Origin: Rhizobium rhododendri
GTDB lineage: Bacteria; Pseudomonadota; Alphaproteobacteria; Rhizobiales; Rhizobiaceae
NCBI RefSeq assembly: GCF_007000325.2
Contig: NZ_CP117267.1
Span: 3,374,501 to 3,438,500, forward strand
DNA: 64,000 bases
Reading direction: 5' to 3'
Under the pieces are notes generated by a model, which saw only the letters and a list, made by a program, of their open reading frames with translations, was not told where the DNA came from and searched no databases. The translations under genes were made by a program, and so were the position numbers. This document shows positions 37,536 to 47,109 of the stretch, one piece after another; the stretch's first letter is position 1; the number at the start of each line of letters is the position of its first letter.

Positions 37536-39374
37536 ATGGCATTGTCGTTGTCGAAGACGGGTTCGGTTTTTCTATTGATTTCCCTGCTGGCCTTGCCGGT
37601 TGTCTCCCGCGCCGAAGACGCCCAGTTCCGGATCGGCACCGCCATTCTCGGCGACCTGAAATACGCCCCGGGCTTCAAGCATTTCGACTACGTCAATCCC
37701 GATGCGCCCAAAGGCGGCGATCTGAAGCTGTCGGCAGACGGCACCTTCGACACCTTTAACCCCGTGCTGAAAAAGGGCGAGACGGCCGAAGGCCTCTCGC
37801 TGGTCTTCGATACGCTTCTAAAGTCCTCCGATGATGAGACCGGCTCCGCCTATGGCCTGCTGGCCGAAGGCGTAGCCTACCCCGATGATATTTCCAGCGC
37901 CACGTTCAGGCTTCGCAGCGAAGCGAAATGGGCGGATGGGACGCCCGTGACTCCGGAGGACGTCGTCTACAGCTTCGACAAGACGAAGGAGCTGGATCCA
38001 GTGACCAAGAGCTACTATGCCCATGTCACCAAGGCGGAAAAGACCGGCGACCGCGACGTCACATTTTCGTTCGACGAGAAGGGCAATCGCCAGTTGCCGT
38101 GGATACTAGGTCAGTTTTTGATCGTGCCGAAACTTTGGTGGGAGGCCAATGGGTCGGACGGCAAGCCCCGTGACATTTCACGCACGACGCTTGAGCCAGT
38201 GATGGGCTCCGGGCCTTACAAGATCGCTGCTTTCTCACCGGGTTCAACGATCCGCTACGAGCTGCGCGACGATTATTGGGGTAAGAATCTCCCGGTCAAC
38301 GTCGGCGAAAACAATTTCGGAGCGATTGCCTACACTTATTACGGCGATAGCCAGGTCAAGTTCGAGGCATTTCGGGCAGGAAATACCGATTTCCGCCAGG
38401 AACAGTCGGCCAGCAAATGGGCCACCGCCTATGACTTTCAGGCGATAAAGGATGGACGCATATTGCGAGAACAGGTTGCAAACCCGCTGCGCAGCCGAGG
38501 CATCATGCAGGCATTCGTTCCAAATCTACGGCGTGACCAATTCAAAGATGAGAAGGTCCGCGAGGCGTTAAACTACGCCTTCGATTTTGAGGATCTGAAC
38601 CGCAATCTCGCCTATAACGCTTTCCAGCGTATCGACAGTTATTTTTGGGGCACCGAACTTGCTTCATCCGCCCTGCCGCAGGGGCGAGAACTGGAAATCT
38701 TGAACGAAGTAAAAGACAAGGTTCCGCCGGAGGTCTTCACCACGCCCTATACCAATCCTGTTGGCGGCGACCCGCAGAAAATGCGTGATAATTTTCGCAA
38801 GGCTATCGCACTCCTCAAGGAAGCGGGGTGGGAGCTCAGGGGCAATAACATGGTCAATGTCGCCACCGGCAAGCCTTTGAGTTTTGAAATTTTGCTCCAG
38901 AACCAGTCTTACGAGCGTACTGTTCTGCCATTCGCCAATAATCTTAAAAAAATCGGCATTGAAGCGCGACTCCGGACTGTCGATACTGCGCAATATACAA
39001 GCCGTATTCGTAGCTTCGATTATGATATGATTTACGGGATCTGGTCTCAGAGCGTAAATCCTGGCAACGAACAAAACAGCTTTTGGGGTTCTAAAGCAGC
39101 CAATTTGCAGGGAACGCAAAACTACGCAGGCATTACCGATCCTGGAGTGGATGCGCTGATTGCAAAGGTTGTCCAAGCTCAGAACCGCGAGGAAAAAAAC
39201 GCAACGGCCCGAGCCCTTGATCGCGTATTGTTGGCGCATCATTATGTCATTCCGTTGTTTTATTCCTCGACCGTTCAAATCGCCTATTCCAATAGACTCG
39301 CGCGTCCGGCCAGCTATCCGGAATATTCCCTAGGCTTTCCGGACGTCTGGTGGTCGAAGTCGGCCGCAAAATGA
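37536..39374 (+). CDS. yejA: Peptide ABC transporter, periplasmic substrate-binding protein
   Basis: A 612-residue cluster C (SBP_bac_5) binding protein of YejA type. The signal peptide ends near residue 26 (LPVVSRA). Family features include YVNPDAPKGGDLKLSADGTFDTFNP and SDDETGSAYGLLAEGV. In other bacteria YejABEF imports microcin-type and other oligopeptides. Base composition changes inside the gene: two sampled 60-base blocks at 37741-37860 are about 59% G+C, whereas 38941-39060 is about 43%. The reading frame is intact, so the 3' part may derive from recombination with a lower-GC relative. Confidence 0.92.
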   Translation: MALSLSKTGSVFLLISLLALPVVSRAEDAQFRIGTAILGDLKYAPGFKHFDYVNPDAPKGGDLKLSADGTFDTFNPVLKKGETAEGLSLVFDTLLKSSDDETGSAYGLLAEGVAYPDDISSATFRLRSEAKWADGTPVTPEDVVYSFDKTKELDPVTKSYYAHVTKAEKTGDRDVTFSFDEKGNRQLPWILGQFLIVPKLWWEANGSDGKPRDISRTTLEPVMGSGPYKIAAFSPGSTIRYELRDDYWGKNLPVNVGENNFGAIAYTYYGDSQVKFEAFRAGNTDFRQEQSASKWATAYDFQAIKDGRILREQVANPLRSRGIMQAFVPNLRRDQFKDEKVREALNYAFDFEDLNRNLAYNAFQRIDSYFWGTELASSALPQGRELEILNEVKDKVPPEVFTTPYTNPVGGDPQKMRDNFRKAIALLKEAGWELRGNNMVNVATGKPLSFEILLQNQSYERTVLPFANNLKKIGIEARLRTVDTAQYTSRIRSFDYDMIYGIWSQSVNPGNEQNSFWGSKAANLQGTQNYAGITDPGVDALIAKVVQAQNREEKNATARALDRVLLAHHYVIPLFYSSTVQIAYSNRLARPASYPEYSLGFPDVWWSKSAAK

Positions 39375-39457
39375 GCGGCTCTTGCATTGGCGGAGCGGCT
39401 GGGGTCCAAATGGCCCTGACCGAATCAGCAGGATTTATGCTTGGCGATGACGGGTTT

Positions 39458-39478
39458 CGACCGGCAGAGCGCCGGTCG
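39458..39478 (+). other. Intercistronic hairpin between yejA and yejB
   Basis: CGACCGGC (39458-39465) pairs with GCCGGTCG (39471-39478), eight bases with a five-base loop. It lies in the 181-base gap after yejA, which otherwise shows no gene. No T-run follows. Confidence 0.5.
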
Positions 39479-39555
39479 CGAAGGGACGATGCCTTGATAG
39501 AGATAGCAGCGCAGGACAGTCAGAAAAACGCCGGCAGAACCGGGGTTGTGGGCTG

Positions 39556-40647
39556 ATGGGCGCCTATATTCTGCGCCGGCTTCTGCTGATGATCCCGACC
39601 GTCATCGGCATCATGGCGATCTCCTTTACCGTCGTGCAATTTGCCCCCGGCGGACCCGTCGAGCAGGTCGTGGCTCAACTCACCGGACAAAGCGACAGCG
39701 CCTCCGACCGCCTCTCGGGCGGTGGCGACCAAATGGCGCAGCAATCCTTCGATGACGGCAATTCCCGCTATCGCGGAGCGCAGGGGCTTGATCCGGAACT
39801 GATCGCCAAATTGGAGAAACAGTTCGGTTTCGACAAGCCACCGCTTACCCGCTTCCTCGACATGATGTGGAACTACATCCGCTTCGATTTCGGCGAAAGT
39901 TTCTTCCGCAACACATCGGTGATCGACCTCATCATCGACAAGATGCCGGTGTCGATTTCTCTGGGCCTCTGGATCATGTTGTTTTCCTACACGATCTCTA
40001 TCCCGCTCGGCATCCGCAAGGCGGTGAAAGACGGCTCCAGTTTCGACGTCTGGACCTCTGGCATCATCATCGTCGGTTATGCAGTCCCGAGCTTCCTGTT
40101 CGGCATCCTTTTGATCGTCGTTTTTGCCGGCGGCTCGTTCTTTGACTGGTTTCCGCTGCGCGGCCTCGTCTCCGACAATTTCGCCGATCTCCCCTGGTGG
40201 CAGAAGCCGCTCGACTATTTCTGGCACCTGCTGCTGCCGCTGGTTTCGCTGTCGCTGGCAGCCTTCGCCACGACGACGCTGCTCACCAAGAATTCCTTCA
40301 TCGAGGAAATCAAGAAGCAATATGTGACGACGGCGCGTGCAAAGGGTCTCACAGAACACCGCGTGCTCTACGGCCACGTGTTCCGCAACGCCATGCTGAT
40401 CGTCATTGCTGGCTTCCCGGGCGCCTTCATCTCCGCCTTTTTCACCGGCTCGCTGCTGATCGAGAATATCTTTTCGCTCGATGGTCTCGGCCGTCTCGGC
40501 TACCTCTCGGTGGTCAATCGCGATTATCCGATCGTCTTTGCGACGCTCTATATCTTTTCGCTGATGGGCCTGTTTGTCGGACTTATTTCCGATCTTCTCT
40601 ACACCTGGATCGATCCTCGCATCGATTTCGATCGAAGGGATGTCTGA
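39556..40647 (+). CDS. yejB: Peptide ABC transporter permease
   Basis: A 363-residue inner-membrane permease, starting MGAYILRRLLLMIPTVIGIM as usual for DppB/YejB proteins. A periplasmic insertion of about 80 residues follows the first helix. The EAA loop is TARAKGLTEHRVLYGHVFRN. It forms the channel with YejE; the stop lies one base before the preferred yejE start. Confidence 0.94.
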   Translation: MGAYILRRLLLMIPTVIGIMAISFTVVQFAPGGPVEQVVAQLTGQSDSASDRLSGGGDQMAQQSFDDGNSRYRGAQGLDPELIAKLEKQFGFDKPPLTRFLDMMWNYIRFDFGESFFRNTSVIDLIIDKMPVSISLGLWIMLFSYTISIPLGIRKAVKDGSSFDVWTSGIIIVGYAVPSFLFGILLIVVFAGGSFFDWFPLRGLVSDNFADLPWWQKPLDYFWHLLLPLVSLSLAAFATTTLLTKNSFIEEIKKQYVTTARAKGLTEHRVLYGHVFRNAMLIVIAGFPGAFISAFFTGSLLIENIFSLDGLGRLGYLSVVNRDYPIVFATLYIFSLMGLFVGLISDLLYTWIDPRIDFDRRDV

Positions 40648-40648
40648 G

Positions 40649-41797
40649 ATGGATACACCGATCTCCACTGCCGCAGCCATTCCCGTCAAGCCGCCGCGCA
40701 AGGGCCTGTTGTCGCCGCCGAACCTGCGCCGCTGGGAAAATTTCAAGGCAAACCGGCGCGGCTACTGGTCGTTCTGGCTGTTCCTGCTGTTGTTCGTTCT
40801 CAGCATGGGCGCTGAATTCCTTGCGAACGATCGCCCGATCGTCGCTTCCTACAAAGGCGAGATCTTGTTTCCGATCTTCGTCAACTATCCGGAGGACAAG
40901 TTCGGCGGATTCCTGGCCCAGACCGACTATCGCTCCTCCTTCATCACAGACGAAATCGAGGCACACGGCTGGATGCTCTGGCCGCCCATTCGCTATTCCT
41001 ATCAGACGGTCAATTCCAACATACCGCGCTCGGCGCCGACGCCGCCTTTCTGGCTGATGAGCAAAGATGAGCGCTGCGCCGCCTATCCGCAGAAGGCTGC
41101 CGATCCCGATTGCCGGCTTGGCAACATGAACTGGCTCGGCACCGACGACCAGGCCCGCGACGTCATGGCGCGGATGATCTACGGCTTCCGTGTTTCCATG
41201 CTGTTCGGCCTCGCATTGACCATCTGCTCGGCAATTGTTGGGGTCACGGCCGGCGCCGTCCAGGGCTATTTCGGCGGCTGGACCGATCTGCTGCTGCAGC
41301 GTTTCATCGAGATCTGGTCGTCGATGCCGGTGCTCTACATCCTGCTGATCATTGCCGCCATCCTGCCGCCCGGCTTCTTCGTGCTGCTTGGCATCATGCT
41401 GCTGTTTTCCTGGGTCGGCTTCGTCGGCATCGTCAGGGCTGAATTCCTGCGCGCCCGCAATTTCGAATATGTCCGAGCCGCCCGCGCGCTCGGCGTCAAC
41501 AACCGCACGATCATGGTCCGCCACCTGTTACCGAACGCGATGGTGGCGACGCTGACCTTCCTGCCCTTCATTCTCTCCGGCTCGATCACGACGCTCACGT
41601 CACTCGACTTCCTCGGCTTCGGCATGCCGCCCGGTTCGCCATCGCTCGGCGAAATGATCGCGCAGGGCAAATCCAACCTCCAGGCCCCGTGGCTCGGCCT
41701 GACGGCTTTCTTCACGATGTCGATCATGCTGTCGTTGCTGATCTTCGTCGGCGAAGCCGTGCGCGATGCCTTCGATCCGAGGAAGACGTTCAGGTGA
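40649..41797 (+). CDS. yejE: Peptide ABC transporter permease
   Basis: A 382-residue permease with an extended N-terminus before helix one (FWLFLLLFVLSMGAEF) and a large periplasmic loop, as in YejE. The EAA loop is VRAARALGVNNRTIMVRHLLPN. AAGGG lies nine bases before the ATG at 40649; an ATG at 40640 would leave no spacing to it. In relatives yejF follows directly; here a two-gene insertion separates them. Confidence 0.93.
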   Translation: MDTPISTAAAIPVKPPRKGLLSPPNLRRWENFKANRRGYWSFWLFLLLFVLSMGAEFLANDRPIVASYKGEILFPIFVNYPEDKFGGFLAQTDYRSSFITDEIEAHGWMLWPPIRYSYQTVNSNIPRSAPTPPFWLMSKDERCAAYPQKAADPDCRLGNMNWLGTDDQARDVMARMIYGFRVSMLFGLALTICSAIVGVTAGAVQGYFGGWTDLLLQRFIEIWSSMPVLYILLIIAAILPPGFFVLLGIMLLFSWVGFVGIVRAEFLRARNFEYVRAARALGVNNRTIMVRHLLPNAMVATLTFLPFILSGSITTLTSLDFLGFGMPPGSPSLGEMIAQGKSNLQAPWLGLTAFFTMSIMLSLLIFVGEAVRDAFDPRKTFR

Positions 41798-41866
41798 AGG
41801 CTTGGGCTCGTCATCACGCTCCGATCGGGTTAGGATCTTGTGTCCACTGCATGGAAAGGTTGAACC

Positions 41867-42127
41867 ATGAACAAGCTCGTGCGTGACCATTATCCTGTAT
41901 CGAAACTGCCGGAAGATCTGCGAGAGGGCTTCAATCCGGTAGGGACTGTCCGCGTGGTCATAGAGGTTGAAGATCGCGTTCCCGCTCTGCACATCGAAAC
42001 AAAGCCGATGACCGGTAAAGACGTTGTCGAAGCCATCAGAAGTTATAAAGCGCTCGGTGGGCCATCCGTGACGACCGAAGAGGCCGTCGCGCGTATCCGC
42101 GCATTGCGCGACGAGTGGGATGATTGA
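41867..42127 (+). CDS. Putative antitoxin of a PIN-toxin pair
   Basis: An 86-residue acidic protein with no family I can name. The N-terminal half is beta-rich (VGTVRVVIEVEDRVPALHIE) and the C-terminus a charged helix (TTEEAVARIRALRDEWDD) of the type antitoxins use to block the toxin active site. GAAAGG precedes the ATG. Its stop shares an A with the downstream PIN gene start (TGATG), the usual antitoxin-toxin order and coupling. It stands between yejE and yejF, where homologous operons normally have nothing. Identification rests mostly on context. Confidence 0.7.
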   Translation: MNKLVRDHYPVSKLPEDLREGFNPVGTVRVVIEVEDRVPALHIETKPMTGKDVVEAIRSYKALGGPSVTTEEAVARIRALRDEWDD

Positions 42128-42627
42128 TGGCGTTCGGGACGATCTATCTGGATACCAATATTTTCGTCATAGCTTTCGAAGCTGAAGATGAAATCAGTGA
42201 AAAGCTGTCAGAGATTTTTGGCAATATCGATAGCCAGCCGGGTGCGCGCTTTGCTACCAGCGAGCTCACATTGTCCGAACTTCTTGTTCGGCCTATGAGA
42301 GACAACGACCCTCAAGCAGTCTTGCGCTATGAAGCACTCATCAGACCAAGTCCTTGGATGGAGGTAATCCCCGTTCGAAGGACCGTTCTTACCTCCGCTG
42401 CTTCTCTTCGCGCCCATAACACTTATCTGAAGTTGCCGGACGCGATCCATGTTGCGACGGCCATGGAAGCAAACTGTTCGCATATCCTCACCAATGATCA
42501 TGGTATCAAGGGTCAGTACGCACTTCCTGGCAGCGAAAACGTACTGGGCCAAGCTCCACCGCTGCTCGACATTCTCCGCCCGGACGAACCCACCTTGACA
42601 TCCCTCCTGCAAAGCCTGGCCTCATGA
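42127..42627 (+). CDS. PIN domain ribonuclease toxin (VapC-like)
   Basis: A 166-residue PIN-domain protein. The four acidic residues expected at the metal site are visible: IYLDTN near residue 7, SELTLSE near 47, LPDAIHVATA near 106 and TNDHGIKG near 125. VapC-type toxins cleave tRNA or rRNA and stop translation until the antitoxin binds. The ATG at 42127 overlaps the antitoxin stop; a TTG one codon earlier is also in frame. Its last four bases overlap the yejF start, so the pair is wired into the transporter operon. Confidence 0.85.
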   Translation: MAFGTIYLDTNIFVIAFEAEDEISEKLSEIFGNIDSQPGARFATSELTLSELLVRPMRDNDPQAVLRYEALIRPSPWMEVIPVRRTVLTSAASLRAHNTYLKLPDAIHVATAMEANCSHILTNDHGIKGQYALPGSENVLGQAPPLLDILRPDEPTLTSLLQSLAS

Positions 42628-44252
42628 CCGAACCGCTCCTGTCCGTCCGCAATCTCTCCGTCGCTTTCCATCAGGGCGGACGAACCACGACGGCTGTCGA
42701 TGGCATATCCTTTGATATCCGGAAGGGCGAGGTGGTGGCGCTGGTCGGGGAATCGGGCTCCGGCAAGTCGGTCTCGGCCAATTCGATATTGCGATTGCTG
42801 CCTTACCCTTCGGCCAGCCATCCTTCCGGAGAAATCCTGTTCAAGGGCATGGATCTTCTGAAAGCATCGGACAACCAGCTGCGCTCTGTGCGTGGCAACG
42901 ATATCACCATGATCTTCCAGGAGCCGATGACGTCGCTCAATCCGCTGCATTCGATCGAGAAGCAGATCGGCGAGGTTCTGGCACTTCACCAGGGCCTGAC
43001 GGGGCAGGCCGCCCGCGTCCGCATTCTCGAATTGCTCGATCAGGTCGGCATTCGCGATGCCGAAAAGCGGCTGAAAGCCTACCCTCATGAGTTATCCGGT
43101 GGTCAGCGCCAGCGCGTGATGATCGCCATGGCGCTCGCCAATCGGCCGGAACTGCTGATCGCCGACGAGCCGACGACGGCGCTCGACGTCACCGTCCAGG
43201 CCCAGATCCTAAAGCTGCTGCGCGATCTCAAGGGGCAGCACGGCATGTCGATGCTGTTCATCACCCATGACCTGGGCATTGTCCGAAAGTTTGCCGACCG
43301 GGTCTGCGTCATGACCAACGGGCAGATCGTCGAAACCGGGAGTGTCGAAGATGTCTTCAGCCGCCCGCAGCATGACTATACGCGCCATCTTCTGGCAGCC
43401 GAGCCGCGCGGCGAGCCGCCTTTGGCGGATGCCAGCAAGCCGGTGGTCATGCAGGGGTCGGATATCCGGGTCTGGTTTCCGATCAAGTCAGGGCTGATGC
43501 GCAAGGTCGTCGATCACGTCAAGGCGGTGGATGGCATCGACCTGACATTGCGCGCCGGCCAGACGCTTGGCGTCGTCGGCGAGTCCGGTTCCGGCAAGAC
43601 GACGCTCGGCCTCGCACTGGCGCGGCTGATTTCCTCGAAGGGTCGTATCAGCTTCGTCGGTCGTGATATCGAGGCCTATTCCTTCACGGAGATGCGACCG
43701 CTGCGCAACCAGTTGCAGGTCGTCTTCCAGGATCCCTATGGCTCGCTCAGTCCGCGCATGTCGGTCGGCGACATCATCGCCGAGGGATTGAAGGTGCATG
43801 AGCGCGGCCTCAGCTCAGATGAACGGGATCAGCGCGTCTGCTGGGCGTTGGAGGAGGTCGGTCTCGACCCGCTAACCCGCTGGCGTTTCCCGCACGAGTT
43901 TTCCGGCGGCCAGCGGCAACGCATCGCCATCGCCCGGGCCATGGTGCTGAAGCCCCGCTTCGTCATGCTGGACGAACCGACATCGGCACTCGATATGAGC
44001 GTCCAGGCCCAGGTGGTCGATCTCCTGCGCGATCTCCAGCGCAAGCACGACTTGGCTTACCTGTTCATCAGCCACGATCTGAAGGTGGTCAAGGCGCTGG
44101 CCAACGATCTCATCGTCATGCGCTTCGGCAAGGTGGTGGAGCAGGGCGCATCGGCAGATGTATTCCGCAATCCGCAGCACGAATATACACGTGCGCTGCT
44201 CGCCGCTGCATTCGATATCGAGGCTGTGCCGACGCCAGCTTTGCAGCACTAG
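42624..44252 (+). CDS. yejF: Peptide ABC transporter, duplicated ATP-binding protein
   Basis: A 542-residue protein with two ATPase modules. The first has [24 protein letters not shown] and [12 protein letters not shown]; the second [24 protein letters not shown] and [11 protein letters not shown]. It powers YejABE. The start lies on the ATGA shared with the PIN toxin stop, so translation may depend on ribosomes that have read the toxin gene. Confidence 0.94.
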   Translation: MTEPLLSVRNLSVAFHQGGRTTTAVDGISFDIRKGEVVALVGESGSGKSVSANSILRLLPYPSASHPSGEILFKGMDLLKASDNQLRSVRGNDITMIFQEPMTSLNPLHSIEKQIGEVLALHQGLTGQAARVRILELLDQVGIRDAEKRLKAYPHELSGGQRQRVMIAMALANRPELLIADEPTTALDVTVQAQILKLLRDLKGQHGMSMLFITHDLGIVRKFADRVCVMTNGQIVETGSVEDVFSRPQHDYTRHLLAAEPRGEPPLADASKPVVMQGSDIRVWFPIKSGLMRKVVDHVKAVDGIDLTLRAGQTLGVVGESGSGKTTLGLALARLISSKGRISFVGRDIEAYSFTEMRPLRNQLQVVFQDPYGSLSPRMSVGDIIAEGLKVHERGLSSDERDQRVCWALEEVGLDPLTRWRFPHEFSGGQRQRIAIARAMVLKPRFVMLDEPTSALDMSVQAQVVDLLRDLQRKHDLAYLFISHDLKVVKALANDLIVMRFGKVVEQGASADVFRNPQHEYTRALLAAAFDIEAVPTPALQH

Positions 44253-44275
44253 GGCCGGCCGATCCTTGCACGGGT

Positions 44276-44300
44276 GGAACCTTCGGCAGGAACGTCCGTT
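44276..44300 (+). promoter_or_regulatory. Candidate EcfG (general stress sigma) promoter
   Basis: GGAAC at 44276-44280 and CGTT at 44297-44300 are separated by 16 bases, an exact match to the alphaproteobacterial EcfG promoter model. It lies about 58 bases before the start of the 85-residue membrane protein. Confidence 0.65.
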
Positions 44301-44357
44301 CTGAGTTGTTAACGGCAGCGCAGGGCGGCAGCGCTTCGTCAACCAAAGGAGGAGAGA

Positions 44358-44615
44358 ATGGCAACCATCGATCCAAAGAACCGCTGGCAGGAGCCGGAAA
44401 GCTCAAGCGTACCCGAAGGCGGGCTTCCCGCCACAAAGGCGCGGCAGGGTCGCGTCGGGCGCCGAGTTCTGACAGTTCTCGTGGCAGCTCTCGTCCTCTC
44501 TTTCATCGTCTGGATCCCCGTCGAGATCTGGGGCAGCCACAAGGCCGAACAGGCATCTCCTACAACGACAACGGAGACCCAGTCACCCACCGCCCCGGCT
44601 AAACCGGCACCATAG
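44358..44615 (+). CDS. Small single-span membrane protein, probable stress protein
   Basis: An 85-residue protein I cannot assign to a named family. It has a polar N-terminal ~32 residues, one membrane helix (VLTVLVAALVLSFIVWIPVE, about 38-57) and a Thr/Pro/Ala-rich tail ending TAPAKPAP. The N-terminus is rich in Arg near the helix, so it should face the cytoplasm with the tail in the periplasm. AAAGGAGGAGAG just before the ATG is a near-perfect ribosome site. The EcfG-type promoter upstream suggests general-stress expression. Confidence 0.8.
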   Translation: MATIDPKNRWQEPESSSVPEGGLPATKARQGRVGRRVLTVLVAALVLSFIVWIPVEIWGSHKAEQASPTTTTETQSPTAPAKPAP

Positions 44616-44835
44616 CCGCGCTACGAACAGGAGCTTGGCACGGTCGGTTGGTCAAAACTTCAGCAACCCTGCACGCGAAAAAAGCGGCAGGGCACGAATT
44701 TGCATCAATCTTTGTTCTGCGACTGGACTCTTCCGCAGCATTTTTTGATAAGAATAGCCGCGACCCCCACCTGCTTTGCTTTAGGCCTGCAGCGGGGACG
44801 TGCAAAGCAGCATGCAGTGATACGGGACGAGCAGC

Positions 44836-46140
44836 ATGACCAAGACGGATATCGCCAACCGCGTCTACAATCACGCCTGGAAACTCGATCCGATCATCCG
44901 CAGCCTGATCGATACGGACTTCTACAAGTTGCTGATGCTGCAGATGATCTGGAAGCTTTATCCGGATGTCGACGCCACGTTTTCGCTCATCAACCGTACC
45001 CGCACAGTGCGCCTCGCCGACGAGATCGATGAGAACGATCTGCGTGAGCAGCTCGATCATGCGCGCACCCTGCGCCTCTCCAAGAAAGAGATGATCTGGC
45101 TCGCCGGTAACTCGTTCTACGGTCGCGCGCAGATCTTCGAGCCCGAATTTCTGACCTGGCTATCGCACTTTCAGCTTCCTGAGTACGAGCTGACGAAAAA
45201 GGACGGCCAATATGTCCTGAATTTCCACGGTTCGTGGAAAGAGACGACGATGTGGGAAATCCCCGCACTCGCTATCATCAACGAACTGCGCTCGCGTGCA
45301 GCCATGAAGGCGCTCGGGCCCTTCACGCTCGATGTTCTCTACGCGCGCGCCAAGGCCAAGATGTGGGGCAAGGTCGAGCGCCTGCGCGAGTTGCCAAACC
45401 TGCGGATTTCCGACTTCGGGACGCGGCGGCGTCACAGCTTCCTGTGGCAGCGTTGGTGTGTCGAGGCGTTGAAGGAAGGTGTGGGGCAGGCCTTCACCGG
45501 CACCAGCAACGTGCTTCTGGCTATGGACTCGGACCTGGAAGCCGTTGGCACGAACGCCCACGAATTGCCGATGGTGGCGGCAGCACTTGCGCAAACCGAC
45601 CAGGAGCTGGCGAATGCGCCCTACAAGGTGCTGCGCGACTGGAACCGGCTCTACGGCGGAAATCTTCTTATTGTCCTTCCCGATGCCTTCGGCACGGCCG
45701 CGTTCCTTCGCGATGCCCCTGAATGGGTGGCGGACTGGACCGGCTTCCGTCCGGATAGCGCCCCTCCCATCGAAGGCGGCGAGAAGATCATTGCCTGGTG
45801 GGAAAAGATGGGCCGCGATCCGCGCCAGAAGCTGCTGATCTTTTCAGACGGCATGGATGTCGATGCGATCATCGACACCTATCGCCATTTCGATGGACGG
45901 GCACGCATGGGCTTTGGCTGGGGCACCAACCTCACAAACGACTTCGCCGGCTGCGCCCCGACAGAGATCCGCGGCCTTGCGCCCATTTCTGTCGTCTGCA
46001 AGGTGATCGAGGCCAATGGCCGCCCCGCCGTCAAACTCTCCGACAATCCGCAAAAGGCGACCGGCGAACCGGCCGAAGTCGAGAGATACCTGAAATTCTT
46101 CGGAACTGAGGAGAGGGTCGAGCAGCCGGTCCTCGTCTGA
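44836..46140 (+). CDS. pncB: Nicotinate phosphoribosyltransferase
   Basis: A 434-residue enzyme making nicotinate mononucleotide from nicotinate and PRPP, the entry of NAD salvage. Family motifs include [13 protein letters not shown] near the N-terminus, [11 protein letters not shown] and GTSNVLLAM. Length is normal. The 220-base gap before it contains A- and T-runs but no clear regulator site. It converges on the next gene, with two bases between the stops and no terminator visible. Confidence 0.95.
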   Translation: MTKTDIANRVYNHAWKLDPIIRSLIDTDFYKLLMLQMIWKLYPDVDATFSLINRTRTVRLADEIDENDLREQLDHARTLRLSKKEMIWLAGNSFYGRAQIFEPEFLTWLSHFQLPEYELTKKDGQYVLNFHGSWKETTMWEIPALAIINELRSRAAMKALGPFTLDVLYARAKAKMWGKVERLRELPNLRISDFGTRRRHSFLWQRWCVEALKEGVGQAFTGTSNVLLAMDSDLEAVGTNAHELPMVAAALAQTDQELANAPYKVLRDWNRLYGGNLLIVLPDAFGTAAFLRDAPEWVADWTGFRPDSAPPIEGGEKIIAWWEKMGRDPRQKLLIFSDGMDVDAIIDTYRHFDGRARMGFGWGTNLTNDFAGCAPTEIRGLAPISVVCKVIEANGRPAVKLSDNPQKATGEPAEVERYLKFFGTEERVEQPVLV

Positions 46141-46142
46141 AG

Positions 46143-46910
46143 CTACATGGCTGTAAAGCCGTTGTCGACGAAGAGATGGGCGCCGTTGACAAAGTTGGAG
46201 TCGTCGCTCGCAAGGTACAGCGCTGCCCGAGCGACATCCTCGGGCTCGCCGATGCGGCCTTGCTGGGCAGCGATTGCCGCATCCGAGACATCGACGCCGA
46301 GGGCCTGCAATTCGGCAACTTCCTTCAAGCCATGGGGCGTGCGGATGAAACCGGGGCAAACAGCATTACAGCGGATATTTCGGTCGCGAAACTCCACGGC
46401 GATCGCTCGTGCAAACATGTGTACAGCCCCCTTCGTCGTATCGTAAAGCACCTCCATAGGCGTCGCTGCCACGGCAGAAATCGAGGAGGTGCAGACGATG
46501 GAGCCGCCGCCGGCTGCGAGCATCTGCGGCATCACGGCTTTCGTCATCAGAAACATCGAGCGGACGTTGACGGCGTGCAGCCATTCCCAGTCCTCGAGCG
46601 TCGTTTCCAGAAACGGTTTGATGACGATGGTGCCGGCATGGTTGAAAAGGACCGTCGTCGGCCCGAAGGCTTTTTCCACGGACGCGACGGCAGCGTTAAC
46701 CTCTGCCTCCTGCGAGACGTCAGCGGTCCAGTGATCCGCGATGCCTCCCTGTCGCCGGATATCCGCGACCGTTTCCGCTGCGGCATCGCCATTGCGGTCG
46801 ATGATCGCCACCTTGGCGCCCTCTGCAGCAAAAAGCCGGGAGGACGCTCCGCCCATGCCGGTCGCGCCTCCTGAAATGATCGCAACCTTGTCCTTGAGCC
46901 TGCCCGCCAT
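46143..46910 (-). CDS. Short-chain dehydrogenase/reductase
   Basis: A 255-residue SDR. The cofactor loop is SGGATGMGGAS, the catalytic Ser is in CTSSIS and the Tyr/Lys pair in YDTTKG. Instead of the usual NNAG the protein reads FNHAGT, with His in the third position. An acidic residue after beta-2 (IIDRNGD) suggests NAD(H). GGAGAG precedes the ATG at 46910; the frame open to 46979 is not needed. The substrate is unknown and no pathway partner is adjacent. Confidence 0.88.
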   Translation of the reverse strand: MAGRLKDKVAIISGGATGMGGASSRLFAAEGAKVAIIDRNGDAAAETVADIRRQGGIADHWTADVSQEAEVNAAVASVEKAFGPTTVLFNHAGTIVIKPFLETTLEDWEWLHAVNVRSMFLMTKAVMPQMLAAGGGSIVCTSSISAVAATPMEVLYDTTKGAVHMFARAIAVEFRDRNIRCNAVCPGFIRTPHGLKEVAELQALGVDVSDAAIAAQQGRIGEPEDVARAALYLASDDSNFVNGAHLFVDNGFTAM

Positions 46911-47109
46911 TCTTGCTCTCCAGTATTCGACATCTCCGAGAGCACTACGATAGTGATCCCGCCTCGCTTGGCAACGCAATCGGACGCGGGAGAGCGTTTA
47001 TTGTTCACATAAGGGGATGACGCGAGTTAGCTCAACGAGAGCCAACCGCTAAGCGCATAGCGCATAGCTGCCCTGCGAATTTCTGCCTAGGTTTTGAGCA
47101 AAATATCGG

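Noticed and set aside
39375..39555. Possible short gene between yejA and yejB
   Set aside because: The only frame has no ribosome site and overlaps the end of yejA; the region holds a hairpin instead.
47052..47067. Direct repeat of GCGCATA-type units upstream of the sRNA
   Set aside because: Only two copies; too short to call a regulatory array.
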